Below, one piece after another: positions 15,837 through 23,953 of a DNA stretch of 52,087 bases (its first letter is position 1; each line of letters starts with the position of its first letter). Origin of the DNA: Candidatus Borkfalkia faecavium (GTDB lineage Bacteria > Bacillota > Clostridia > Christensenellales > Borkfalkiaceae); assembly GCA_019114755.1 (NCBI GenBank), contig DXEW01000008.1:1-52087 (forward strand). The letters run 5' to 3'. The position numbers and the translations under genes were made by a program. Under the pieces are notes generated by a model. The model was not told the origin of the DNA and made no database searches. It saw only the letters and a program-made list of their open reading frames with translations.

Positions 15837-17075
15837 CTAATTCAACATGGAAAAGAACTGCGGGAAGGAGATGGCGACGCACTCTTCCCCTTCGATCTGA
15901 CCGCCGTTTGTACTGGCTGCCAGCGCCACGGCGCCGCTCATGGCGATGCGGTGATCGCCGCACGAGCGCACGGTGCCGCCCGCAAGCGAGCGCTTGCCGC
16001 GGATGACAAAGCCGTCCGGCCGCTCTTCGATCTCGCCGCCGACGGCGCGGATCATCTCCGCCGTGGTGCGGATGCGGTCGCTCTCTTTGACGCGCAGCTC
16101 TTCCGCGCCCGCAATGACGCTTTCACCCTCTGCCAAGGCGCACAGCACGGCGATGACGGGGAGCTCGTCGATGAGCGACGGGATATCTTCCCGCCCCACC
16201 GTCAAAGCGCGCAGGGGCGAGCGGAACGTGCGGATATCCGCCACCGGCTCGCCGCACACCTGCCGCTCGTTCTCTAAGCGGTAGCGCACACCCATGCGGT
16301 CGAACACGCGCAGGATGCCCGTCCGCGTGGGATTGACGCCCACGCCGAGGCAAAGCGTTTCGCCGCGCAGCGCGCCCAGCGCCATGAAGTAAGCGGCGCT
16401 GGAAATGTCGGCGGGAACGGCGATATCCGCCGCATGCAGAGTACTATGTCTGACATAGATCGCGCCATCTTCCCTGCGGATGTCCGCGCCCATGGCCGCA
16501 AGCATGCGCTCTGTATGGTCGCGCGAGAGCAGCGGTTCGCGGACGGCGGTCTCCCCTTCCGCAAACAGCGCCGCCAACAACAGGGCGCTTTTGACCTGCG
16601 CGCTGGCGACTTTGGTATCCACTTCGCAGCCGATAAGGCGGGACGCCGTAACGCGCACGGGCGCATGGCCTTCACAGGTCTCGATCTTTGCGCCAAGCCT
16701 CCGCAGCGGCTGCGCCACGCGCTCCATCGGGCGCCCGGAGAGGGACTCGTCGCCTCGCAGGGTGACGTCTGCCCCGCAGCCGGCCGCCAGCCCCATCAAC
16801 AGGCGCATGGTGGTGCCGCTGTTGCCGCAGTAACAGTCGGCGCCGTGCGGCCGCGAAGTTCCGCGCACGCAGATCTCTCCCTCGCCGACGGTGACGTCGG
16901 CGCCCAGGGCGCGCATACAGGCGGCCGTGGAGAGACAGTCTTCGCCGAGCAGGGCGTTGGTGATGCGCGCCTCGCCCTCGGCGATGCCGTTGAACATGAT
17001 GGCGCGGTGGGTGATCGATTTATCGCCGGGGATAGCAAAGCTGCCCTCAAACGAGCAGCGGGGACGTATTTTCAT
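15837..17075 (-). CDS. aroA: 3-phosphoshikimate 1-carboxyvinyltransferase (EPSP synthase)
   Basis: 412 residues in two inside-out alpha/beta domains. IPGDKSITHRA near residue 17 is the phosphate-binding loop; GNSGTTMRLLMG (about 85-96) the phosphoenolpyruvate site; LRVKESDRI (about 335) and CGDHRIAMS (about 375) complete it. It joins PEP to shikimate-3-phosphate. The ATG at 17075 shares ATGA with the aroB stop; a TTG two codons upstream is less likely. A close copy of the dispersed AGTACT repeat lies in frame at 16433-16457 and encodes YVRHSTLHA. Confidence 0.95.
   Translation of the reverse strand: MKIRPRCSFEGSFAIPGDKSITHRAIMFNGIAEGEARITNALLGEDCLSTAACMRALGADVTVGEGEICVRGTSRPHGADCYCGNSGTTMRLLMGLAAGCGADVTLRGDESLSGRPMERVAQPLRRLGAKIETCEGHAPVRVTASRLIGCEVDTKVASAQVKSALLLAALFAEGETAVREPLLSRDHTERMLAAMGADIRREDGAIYVRHSTLHAADIAVPADISSAAYFMALGALRGETLCLGVGVNPTRTGILRVFDRMGVRYRLENERQVCGEPVADIRTFRSPLRALTVGREDIPSLIDELPVIAVLCALAEGESVIAGAEELRVKESDRIRTTAEMIRAVGGEIEERPDGFVIRGKRSLAGGTVRSCGDHRIAMSGAVALAASTNGGQIEGEECVAISFPQFFSMLN
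16433..16457 (-). repeat. AGTACT double-dyad repeat inside aroA
   Basis: 22 of 25 matches in the sense direction of aroA, with the perfect left dyad TATGTCAGACATA. It is read through in frame as part of EPSP synthase. Confidence 0.7.
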
Positions 17076-18127
17076 CGGCAAGGATCCTCCAACAAAGCGA
17101 GATAGGCGGCGTATCGATCCGCGGGAAGCGCCAGTTCGGCATAGGCGCCGCGCTCTTTGGGCAAGATCATCGACACGGTCCCCTGCCCTTCATTCTTTTT
17201 ATCGAGCAGCGCATAGCGCAGCGCCCCCGCAGCCCCCGGGAAAGCGGGGATGCGCGGCAGCGCCAAGGCGATCATCGAGCGCACCTCTCGCGCATATGCG
17301 GGCGTGCATACCCCCTCCCGCTCGGCGATATGGCTTTCCAGCCACATGCCGATGAGCACATATTCCCCATGCGAGCGCCTGCCGTACATAAGCTCCAGCG
17401 CGTGGCCGGTGGTGTGCCCGAGGTTGAGGCATTTGCGGAGGCCGGAGCGCTCCGTTTCGTCCTCTTCCACTACGCGGGCCTTGAAGCGTACGCACGCCGC
17501 CGCCAGCTGCTGCAAAAAGGAAAGGTCGCGCAGACTGCCCTTGTTTTCTTTGATCATATCCCCCACGGCGGGGTCGAGAACGCCCGTCTTGACGATCTCG
17601 CCCAGCCCGCAGCGGATCTCGCGCGGGGGCAACGTGCGGAAAAAGAGCGGGTCGCAGAACACGCGCTCGGGCTGGTAAAAGGCGCCGATGACGTTTTTGA
17701 CCCCGCGGTAGTCGACGGCCGTCTTGCCGCCGACGGAACTGTCTACCTGCGCCAGCAGCGTCGTCGGCACCTGTACGAGGCGGGTGCCGCGCATGTACAG
17801 CGCCGCGGCGAGGCCGGCCATGTCGCCGACCACGCCCCCGCCCAGCGCCACGACGACGGAAGAGCGGTGCAGGCGCGCATCCAGCATGGCGTCGAGGATG
17901 GCAAACAGGGAACAGCGGTTTTTATGCCGCTCGCCCGCGGGCACCGCGCACACGCTCGCACCGGGAAATGTTTGGGATATGGTGTCCGCGTACAGGCGCA
18001 GGACGTTGGAATCGGTGACCACGAAGCACTCTTTGCCCTGCAAAAAGCTCTTCGCTTCGGATAAAGCGCCCGCACCGCAGAGCACGGTGCTGGGGCGCGA
18101 TTTTGTATGCAGCTGAATGGTTTCCAT
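17072..18127 (-). CDS. aroB: 3-dehydroquinate synthase
   Basis: 351 residues. The NAD-binding pattern ALGGGVVGDMAGLAAA (about 94-109), the TTLLAQVDSSVGGKTAVD stretch (about 120-137) and the metal ligands in NLGHTTGHALE and SHGEYV match AroB. It converts DAHP to 3-dehydroquinate. It follows aroC by 8 bp and overlaps aroA by 4 bp. DAHP synthase, the preceding enzyme, is not in this window. Confidence 0.95.
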   Translation of the reverse strand: METIQLHTKSRPSTVLCGAGALSEAKSFLQGKECFVVTDSNVLRLYADTISQTFPGASVCAVPAGERHKNRCSLFAILDAMLDARLHRSSVVVALGGGVVGDMAGLAAALYMRGTRLVQVPTTLLAQVDSSVGGKTAVDYRGVKNVIGAFYQPERVFCDPLFFRTLPPREIRCGLGEIVKTGVLDPAVGDMIKENKGSLRDLSFLQQLAAACVRFKARVVEEDETERSGLRKCLNLGHTTGHALELMYGRRSHGEYVLIGMWLESHIAEREGVCTPAYAREVRSMIALALPRIPAFPGAAGALRYALLDKKNEGQGTVSMILPKERGAYAELALPADRYAAYLALLEDPCR

Positions 18128-18135
18128 AGTTGACC

Positions 18136-19266
18136 TCAGGGCAGCAGCTCGTAGCGTTCTTTGACTTCGCGCATGTTATCGCCGCCCAGGCGTTCCAATA
18201 CCTTTTGCGCCAGGGCGAAGCAGACGGTGCTTTCGACCACGACCTCGCAGGCGCAGATGGCGCAGACGTCGCTGCGCTCGGTGGCGGCGCGGCAGGCCTC
18301 ACCGGTGACGAAATCGACGGTGTCCAGCCCGCGCATCAGCGTGGGGATGGGCTTCATCGCCGCGCGCAGCACGATCTCTTCTCCGTTGGACATGCCGCCC
18401 TCGATGCCGCCGGCGTTGTTGGTCTTGCGGACGTACTTGCCATTTTCCAAATAGATCTCGTCGTGCACGCGGCTGCCGCGGCGCATCGCCGCCGCAAAGC
18501 CGAGGCCGAACTCGACCCCCTTGATCGCCTGGATGCCCATCACGGCGCCCGCCAGGTGCCCGTCCAGCTTGCCGCCGTAGCTCATGCAGCTGCCGAAGCC
18601 GCTCTTCAGACCGCGCACGCGCACCTCGACGATGCCGCCGGCGGTATCTTTGTCCTCTTTGATGGCGTCGATGGCGTCCATCGCCCGCTTGCATAGTACT
18701 TCGTCAGGCATAAACAGCGGCGACTGTTTGACGTTTTGCAGCTGTTCGGCCGTATATTCTTTCTCGTCTGCAACGCCCGCCACGGCGCGCACATATCCGT
18801 ACACTTCCACGCCCAGCTCGCGCAAAAACATCCGCGCCAGCGTCCCTGCCGCCACGCGCACCGCCGTCTCGCGTGCGGAAGCGCGCTCCAAAATGTTGCG
18901 CGCGTCCGTCTGGTCGTATTTGAGGATGCCGGAGAGGTCGGCATGCCCCGGGCGCACGCGCGTCAGGCGACGCGCCGAAACGTCTGCCCCGTAGGGCGAC
19001 ATGTACGCCTCCCAGTTGGCGTAGTCTTTATTTTCCACCAGCAGACAGACGGGGCTGCCCAGCGTCTTTTGGTCGCGGACGCCCGCCAAGATCTGCACTT
19101 TGTCCGTCTCGATCTTCTGGCGCGCGCCCCTGCCGTACCCGCCCTGGCGCAGGGCGAGATAGTTATCTATCTCTTGCGTATCGACGTGCAGGTTCGCAGG
19201 CAGGCCTTCAACGATGGCCGTGAGCGCCCTGCCGTGCGATTCTCCGCTCGTGCTCCATTGCAGCAT
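18136..19266 (-). CDS. aroC: Chorismate synthase
   Basis: 376 residues. TSGESHGRALTAIVEG (about 5-20), GRGARQKIETDKV and RPGHADLSGILKYDQTDARNILERASARETA (about 105-135) are the FMN/EPSP-binding signatures, and GVEFGLGFAAA follows. It forms chorismate from EPSP using reduced flavin. It is the first aro gene of the series, 5 bp after a ComEC-like gene, so the aro genes are probably transcribed from upstream. A diverged dispersed repeat (18688-18712) encodes MPDEVLC in a variable segment. Confidence 0.95.
   Translation of the reverse strand: MLQWSTSGESHGRALTAIVEGLPANLHVDTQEIDNYLALRQGGYGRGARQKIETDKVQILAGVRDQKTLGSPVCLLVENKDYANWEAYMSPYGADVSARRLTRVRPGHADLSGILKYDQTDARNILERASARETAVRVAAGTLARMFLRELGVEVYGYVRAVAGVADEKEYTAEQLQNVKQSPLFMPDEVLCKRAMDAIDAIKEDKDTAGGIVEVRVRGLKSGFGSCMSYGGKLDGHLAGAVMGIQAIKGVEFGLGFAAAMRRGSRVHDEIYLENGKYVRKTNNAGGIEGGMSNGEEIVLRAAMKPIPTLMRGLDTVDFVTGEACRAATERSDVCAICACEVVVESTVCFALAQKVLERLGGDNMREVKERYELLP
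18688..18712 (-). repeat. AGTACT double-dyad repeat inside aroC
   Basis: 19 of 25 matches in the sense direction of aroC. It falls in a variable loop of chorismate synthase, upstream of the conserved KEDKDTAGGIVEV stretch. Confidence 0.5.
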
Positions 19267-19271
19267 AAAAT

Positions 19272-20363
19272 TCAGTCTCCGTGATATAAATTGACGCCGC
19301 GCCCGGTCATGACCGTCACGCCGCCGTCCGCAGCGATGCTAAGGCAGATGCTGCCCAGCTCGTCGGTGCGGAAAAATTCCGCCTCCGGCACCGCCGCGCG
19401 TATGCGCGCCAAGGTATCGGAAGAGGGATGAAAGTATCCGTTTCCCCTGCCGCAGCTGATAAAATACAGCCGCGGTCGGCAGAGCGACAGGAGAGCTTCG
19501 CCCGTCGAACCCGCGCCGCCGTGGTGCGGCACTTTCAGAAAATCGATATCGGCAAGACCCGGCGAAAGTTCTTCTGTTCCCCACGCCGTTTCCGCTTCAA
19601 AGGAAAATATTTCGCCGCCCGTCTGCGTATAGTCTGTCACCAGCGCGTTCTCGACGGCCGTGGACGCATCGCCGGACAGCAAAAGCTTCCTGCCCGCGTA
19701 TTCGAGGTAGAGCACGGCGGAGGAATCGTTGACGTCCTGCGAGGAAGCGCCCTCGGCGTTCGCCTGCGTATAATAGCTCCCCTCGATCGAAGGCGAGAGG
19801 GGCGAAAGGATCATCGCATAATAGAAGTTTTCGCGGCTGTCGGAGAGAATATGCTCGTACAGCTGCGAGATGCGGACGTTCGCGCCGCATGCGGCGGCCT
19901 CGCCGAGGAAACTGCCGAACGCCTCGTTGTAAGAGGCGGGAAAATACGGCGCCCAGACGGTATCCGCCCCGAAGGTGCGCAGCACAGAGGAGAGCCCCGC
20001 CGCGTGGTCGTCGTCGGGATGGGTGAGGAGGACGCAGTCGAACTTTTGGACGCCGACCGCCCGGCAATACTCGCCGATATAGGCGTCGGCACTGCCGTCG
20101 CCGCCGTCGACCATCATCGCCTTGCCGTCGGGGAACTGGATGAGCGTGCAGTCGCCCTGGCCGACGTCGAGAAAGTGCACGCGCAGCTCCCCTGCTTCCA
20201 TGGCTGGAAGAGAGGGAGCCTTCTGCGAGGCAAACAGCGTATCCAGCGGACGCCAATAGAGGTCAAGAAAAAAGAGAAGGAGGAGCAGCGCCGCGAGGGC
20301 GACTGCGGCCGATGCGCGGATGATGTTCCTGCGCCTCCGTTCCCGCTGCCGCCACGTGAGCAT
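19272..20363 (-). CDS. Membrane-anchored ComEC/Rec2-like metallo-beta-lactamase protein
   Basis: 363 residues. One N-terminal transmembrane segment (about 17-37) anchors an extracytoplasmic metallo-beta-lactamase domain with FLDVGQGDCTLI, THPDDDHAAG (the HxDxDH metal site), LLLSGDAS and VPHHGGAGST. This corresponds to the C-terminal domain of the DNA-uptake channel ComEC without its channel helices; free-standing versions are common in Clostridia and may act as nucleases or have other hydrolase roles. It sits between a ROK kinase gene (106 bp upstream) and aroC (5 bp downstream). Confidence 0.85.
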   Translation of the reverse strand: MLTWRQRERRRRNIIRASAAVALAALLLLLFFLDLYWRPLDTLFASQKAPSLPAMEAGELRVHFLDVGQGDCTLIQFPDGKAMMVDGGDGSADAYIGEYCRAVGVQKFDCVLLTHPDDDHAAGLSSVLRTFGADTVWAPYFPASYNEAFGSFLGEAAACGANVRISQLYEHILSDSRENFYYAMILSPLSPSIEGSYYTQANAEGASSQDVNDSSAVLYLEYAGRKLLLSGDASTAVENALVTDYTQTGGEIFSFEAETAWGTEELSPGLADIDFLKVPHHGGAGSTGEALLSLCRPRLYFISCGRGNGYFHPSSDTLARIRAAVPEAEFFRTDELGSICLSIAADGGVTVMTGRGVNLYHGD

Positions 20364-20469
20364 TCCTCTTCCCCCTCCGCTTCAATACAATCAGACCCGC
20401 TCCGAACCCGCCGCGAAAGGCGCATTTTACGCGCCGCGGCGGCCCCGACAATACCGCTGCGGATGTTTT

Positions 20470-21420
20470 TTACTGTTCCGCCGCCAATGCGTAGGCGCCG
20501 TAGATGCCCGCGTCGTTGCCCAACGTGGCGCGGACGATGGCCAGCGGCACCCGCTCGCAATCCACATACAGCCGTTCGCTGACGTATTGGCGCAGCGGGC
20601 GCATGAGCGTTTCGCCCTGATTGGAGACGCCGCCGCCGAGAAGGATCGCCTGCGGGCGCAGCACGCCGACAAGGTTCAAGATCCCCTCGCCCAGGTACAT
20701 GACGTAGTTTTTGATGACTTCCTGCGCGGCGGCATCGCCCGCCTTGGCGGCTTCGAACGCCGTCCTGCCGTCCACCTTTTCCACGTCGCCGACCTTCCAC
20801 ATGGCGCTGTCTTTATGCTCGAACATGGCGCGCTTGGTGTCGCGCATGAGCGCCGTGGCGGAAGCGTACTGCTCGAAGCAGCCGCGCCTGCCGCAGCCGC
20901 AGGGGATGCCGCCCACCTGGATGACCATGTGCCCCGCTTCGCCGCCCGCACCGTGGAAGCCTTCAAAGATCTTGCCGCCGATGATGATGCCGCTGCCCAC
21001 GCCCGTGCCGAGCGTCAGCAGGATGCTGTCCTGATACATCTTCCCGGCGCCGTATTTCGCCTCGCCGAGCGCCGCCGCGTTGGCGTCATTGGCGACGAAT
21101 ACGGGCTTGCCCAGCATTTCGCAGAGGTCGGGCCCCAGCGGCTTGTCGCGCCAGTCGTAGTTGCTCCAGCGCACCACCACGCCCGCGGCGCCGTCGATGA
21201 CGCCGGGCGAGCCGACGCCCACCGCCGCGACGTTCTTCATCCCGCCGCATTTTTCCGCCAGCGAGCGCGTCAGCTGCGCCATCTTGGTGACCGTCGTCAC
21301 ATAACCTTCTTCGCGCGAGGTCTTGACCGTTTCTTTGGCGATCATCGCCCCCTTGTCGTCGAACAGGCCCGCTTTTGCGCTCATGCCTCCGAAATCGATA
21401 CCGACATAGTACTTCTTCAT
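20470..21420 (-). CDS. ROK-family sugar kinase, probable glucokinase
   Basis: 316 residues. The N-terminal ATP site DFGGMSAKAGLF, the sugar-binding NDANAAALGE (about 101-110), GTGVGSGII, and the ROK zinc motif CGCGRRGCFEQYASA (about 170-184) are all present. The pattern fits glucokinase or a related hexose kinase; the exact sugar is inferred. The ATG at 21420 (MKKYYVGID) is chosen because GGGAG stands ten bases upstream. It follows the Rho-like gene by 15 bp. Confidence 0.9.
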   Translation of the reverse strand: MKKYYVGIDFGGMSAKAGLFDDKGAMIAKETVKTSREEGYVTTVTKMAQLTRSLAEKCGGMKNVAAVGVGSPGVIDGAAGVVVRWSNYDWRDKPLGPDLCEMLGKPVFVANDANAAALGEAKYGAGKMYQDSILLTLGTGVGSGIIIGGKIFEGFHGAGGEAGHMVIQVGGIPCGCGRRGCFEQYASATALMRDTKRAMFEHKDSAMWKVGDVEKVDGRTAFEAAKAGDAAAQEVIKNYVMYLGEGILNLVGVLRPQAILLGGGVSNQGETLMRPLRQYVSERLYVDCERVPLAIVRATLGNDAGIYGAYALAAEQ

Positions 21421-21435
21421 AAAATACAATCTCCC

Positions 21436-22725
21436 CTATGATTTTATCGATGGATCATCGATGATTTTTTTGAATCGTGCCAGCGCGGCGCGCGTACCTC
21501 CTTCCTCGGCCGCACGGCGCAACTCCTCTGCCGCGGCGCGTTCCCGCTCGGAAAGCAGCCTCTCTGCCCGCACGGTATGGCAGCGTTCCGCCGCCAGCAG
21601 CTCCCCGTCCGCCGAAGGGCCTTCCCACACCGCGTTCGCCGCCGCATACAGCGCCTCGGGGCCGCCCTGGGCGGCGCCGACGACGGTGAGCGTCCCCGCC
21701 CCCCGGAGCCTCCGCGCGGACGCGAACAGCTGCCTGACGAGCAGGTCGTCTTCCCCCGCCGCCGCACAGGCGCCGGCAAGCGAAGTCAGCGAATCGAGCA
21801 GCAGCAGCGCGTCCTCTCCCTTTTCGGCCAGGCGCTTGCAGCGCTCTAAGGCGACGCGCGCGGTACTCAGCTGCTCGCGGGAAGACATATCGAAGGAAGC
21901 GCTGAACACTTCCGCCCTGCCGAAGGCGGCGCGGACGTCGGTCAGGTCTTCCGGGCGCTGCTCGATGAGGGCGACGCAGACGTGCACGCTCTCCGCCGCG
22001 CAAGACGCAAGGCGGGCAAACACCTCTCTCGCTCCGCCCGCGGGCAGGGCGAGCAGCAGGCGCTGCCCCTTGCCGACGGGGGCGATATAGTCGAGCAGGC
22101 GCAAGATCTCCGCCTCCGAACTGCCGAGCGGGATGCGCTCGGCGGGGTATTCCGCCGAAAATGCATCAAAACACGGCCGCGCCGCAAACACGGGCGCGCC
22201 GCCGTTCAGCTCCACCACTTGCAAAAGTTCCTGCCTGTCGCCGCAGCGTTCCATATAGCCGTATATGCCGTCCCCTTCACGCAGGCAGAAGCGCTCGATA
22301 CAGGCGGGCGACACGAATACCTCGCCCGGCACCCTGTCGCTGCAGCGCAGCCTGCCGCCCTCTTCCGTCAATTCGAGGACGCCGCGGCAGACGTCTTCCA
22401 CCCGCCGCTCGCTCTTGGCGCTGTCTGCAAACACGATCTTCCCCGAAGGGATGCGCTTGCATTGTTCGATCAGCCGCTGTATATGGGCGAGCTGGTCGGG
22501 CGGGGCGTCGCTCGCCTTGACGCGCGCGCCGCGCCGCGTATGCGGTTCGGGCGGTGAGATGCCACCCGCCACGCCGATGGTGCGCATGATCAGGTCGTGC
22601 TTTTTGGCGGATGTGGGTGCATTGATGCCGAATGCGCGGGCGATGCTGCGCACTTCGTATATGTTCTTTTCATCGAGAAAGCGATATACCGGCTCAAAAT
22701 TCCTGCGCAGTTCCTCTTCAAACAT
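21436..22725 (-). CDS. Degenerate transcription termination factor Rho homologue (probably ATPase-dead)
   Basis: The 429-residue protein aligns with Rho from end to end: a Rho_N SAP-like helical domain (about 20-50, NIYEVRSIARAFGI), an OB/cold-shock domain (about 110-200, VFVSP and PAERIPL) and a RecA-like domain (YIAPVGKGQRLLLALP, LLLLDSLTSLA). Key residues are lost. Walker A GKT reads GAR (about 231-233). The DER catalytic glutamate reads EQR (about 255-257). The R-loop between DSxTxL and the next helix is deleted and the arginine-finger SGTR is absent. The aromatic RNP1 of the OB fold is also missing. The frame is intact, overlaps the upstream gene by 8 bp and has normal codon use, so it is a maintained pseudo-enzyme rather than a pseudogene. 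Confidence 0.88.
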   Translation of the reverse strand: MFEEELRRNFEPVYRFLDEKNIYEVRSIARAFGINAPTSAKKHDLIMRTIGVAGGISPPEPHTRRGARVKASDAPPDQLAHIQRLIEQCKRIPSGKIVFADSAKSERRVEDVCRGVLELTEEGGRLRCSDRVPGEVFVSPACIERFCLREGDGIYGYMERCGDRQELLQVVELNGGAPVFAARPCFDAFSAEYPAERIPLGSSEAEILRLLDYIAPVGKGQRLLLALPAGGAREVFARLASCAAESVHVCVALIEQRPEDLTDVRAAFGRAEVFSASFDMSSREQLSTARVALERCKRLAEKGEDALLLLDSLTSLAGACAAAGEDDLLVRQLFASARRLRGAGTLTVVGAAQGGPEALYAAANAVWEGPSADGELLAAERCHTVRAERLLSERERAAAEELRRAAEEGGTRAALARFKKIIDDPSIKS

Positions 22726-23365
22726 GTTTCGCCCTCTGCGGGATGACGACCTTGCCCGCCCAGGCGGGAACTTCGGACGCATCGAAAGAGGCGGAAGGCA
22801 AGAAGACGCAGCGCGCCTCCCCCGCCGCCTGTACGAACGCGCGCAGAGGCGCGATGTCGAGGGAACAGTCTTCACAGCAATAATGCATGGGAACGGTGAC
22901 GAGCGGGCGCAGCGCTTCCGCCCAAGCGAGCGCGCCCTCGGCATCGACGGTGTAGGTGCCCCCGACGGGTACGAGCAGTACATCCACCCTGCCGATGGCC
23001 GCGATGAGGTCGCGGCGGGGCAGTTCGCCGATGTCGCCCATGTGACAGACGCGGACCCCGCCTTCTTCCAGGATGAAAACGACGTTTTTGCCGCGCTTGG
23101 CGCCGCGCACATCGTCGTGGAAACAGTCCACGGCGCATATGCTGACGCCGCCGCGTTCGTATGAACCCGACTTCTCGATCACTTCGCGCACGCCGCGCAC
23201 CCCCGCCAGATTGTGATGGTCGAAGTGCCCGTGCGTGCACAATACGCATTCAGCGTCCGCACGCGGCATGGGATAGCCGATGCCATCGTACGGATCCGTC
23301 AAAAAGCGTGCCCCGCTCTTTGCCTGCAGCAAAAAACAGGAATGCCCCAGATATTCAATTTTCAT
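22718..23365 (-). CDS. Metal-dependent hydrolase, UPF0173 (YtkL) metallo-beta-lactamase family
   Basis: 215 residues. The short MBL fold starts MKIEYLGHSCFLL; CTHGHFDHHN (about 50-59) is the metal motif, MGDIGE and MHYCCED follow. UPF0173 proteins are cytosolic; one relative is reported as an RNA- or lactone-related hydrolase, but the function is not settled. The start at 23365 has GGAGGG six bases upstream. It is 10 bp after the DUF1934 gene and overlaps the Rho-like gene by 8 bp. Confidence 0.88.
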   Translation of the reverse strand: MKIEYLGHSCFLLQAKSGARFLTDPYDGIGYPMPRADAECVLCTHGHFDHHNLAGVRGVREVIEKSGSYERGGVSICAVDCFHDDVRGAKRGKNVVFILEEGGVRVCHMGDIGELPRRDLIAAIGRVDVLLVPVGGTYTVDAEGALAWAEALRPLVTVPMHYCCEDCSLDIAPLRAFVQAAGEARCVFLPSASFDASEVPAWAGKVVIPQRAKHV

Positions 23366-23375
23366 AGCTTCCCTC

Positions 23376-23762
23376 CTACCTTTCCTGTCCATGTTTTGCG
23401 GAAAAGGTCAGGCGATGTTTCCGGATCGTTCCGGAAAAATTTAATTCGTATGCGCAGCAGAGCCTGCTTCCCTCTGCGCCCTGCGCCGCCTCTAAAAACG
23501 CGGTGTGTACGGAGACGAAGATGTCGCCATACGCCGAACGGATGCACGCGCGCGTATCCCTGTGCGGGTCCAGGGAAAGCTCGTACGAGAGTTCCCCTTC
23601 CCGGGCGATATACGCGCAGCTGCCCGTGCGGATGCGGAAACGCGAACCGTCCTTGGCAAAGCTGTATTCAAAACAGCCTTCCCGTTCGGCGGCTTCCGCC
23701 TCGGCAAAGACGCGCTCCGTGCCGTCGTCGCCCTTTGTGATCAGAAAAACTGACGCGCGCAT
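23376..23762 (-). CDS. DUF1934 protein (YwiB-like beta-barrel)
   Basis: 128 residues with alternating beta-strand pattern (FRIRTGSCAYIAREGELSYE and CCAYELNFSG), matching DUF1934, a calycin-like single-domain family in Firmicutes with no assigned reaction. It starts after GGAGG plus five bases and is the first gene after the promoter at 23804-23832, so it heads the long set running through the Rho-like, ROK, MBL and aro genes. Confidence 0.75.
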   Translation of the reverse strand: MRASVFLITKGDDGTERVFAEAEAAEREGCFEYSFAKDGSRFRIRTGSCAYIAREGELSYELSLDPHRDTRACIRSAYGDIFVSVHTAFLEAAQGAEGSRLCCAYELNFSGTIRKHRLTFSAKHGQER

Positions 23763-23803
23763 CCGTACCTCCGCGCCCTGCGGCGCAAAATCCTGCTGAC
23801 AGT

Positions 23804-23832
23804 ATTATAACATATCCGAACGATTTTGTAAA
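23804..23832 (-). promoter_or_regulatory. Promoter of the DUF1934-Rho-like-aro gene train
   Basis: Minus strand TTTACA (23827-23832), 17-bp spacer, TATAAT (23804-23809), about 42 bp before the DUF1934 ATG. No other strong promoter is visible before aroC, so it may drive the whole 10-kb set. Confidence 0.85.
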
Positions 23833-23953
23833 TACTTTTGCGGAATAAAGCTGTTTCTGTACAAATATCCGCACCCGGACGGCAAAGGGGCACCCCGCGA
23901 CGAGGCCGCAGACGCCCTTCCCCCACGCAGAAAGACAAAATGCGCAGAAAAAC

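Noticed and set aside
21396-21420. GACATAGTACTTCTTCAT as another copy of the dispersed repeat
   Set aside because: Only the central 11-12 bases agree, and they encode the conserved ROK start MKKYYVGID, so protein conservation is the simpler explanation.
22726-23112. N-terminal extension of the Rho-like gene (open frame to 23112)
   Set aside because: This part is antisense-like low-complexity sequence in another frame of the UPF0173 gene. The Rho_N domain begins at the ATG at 22725, and the gene order and 8-bp overlap fit that start.
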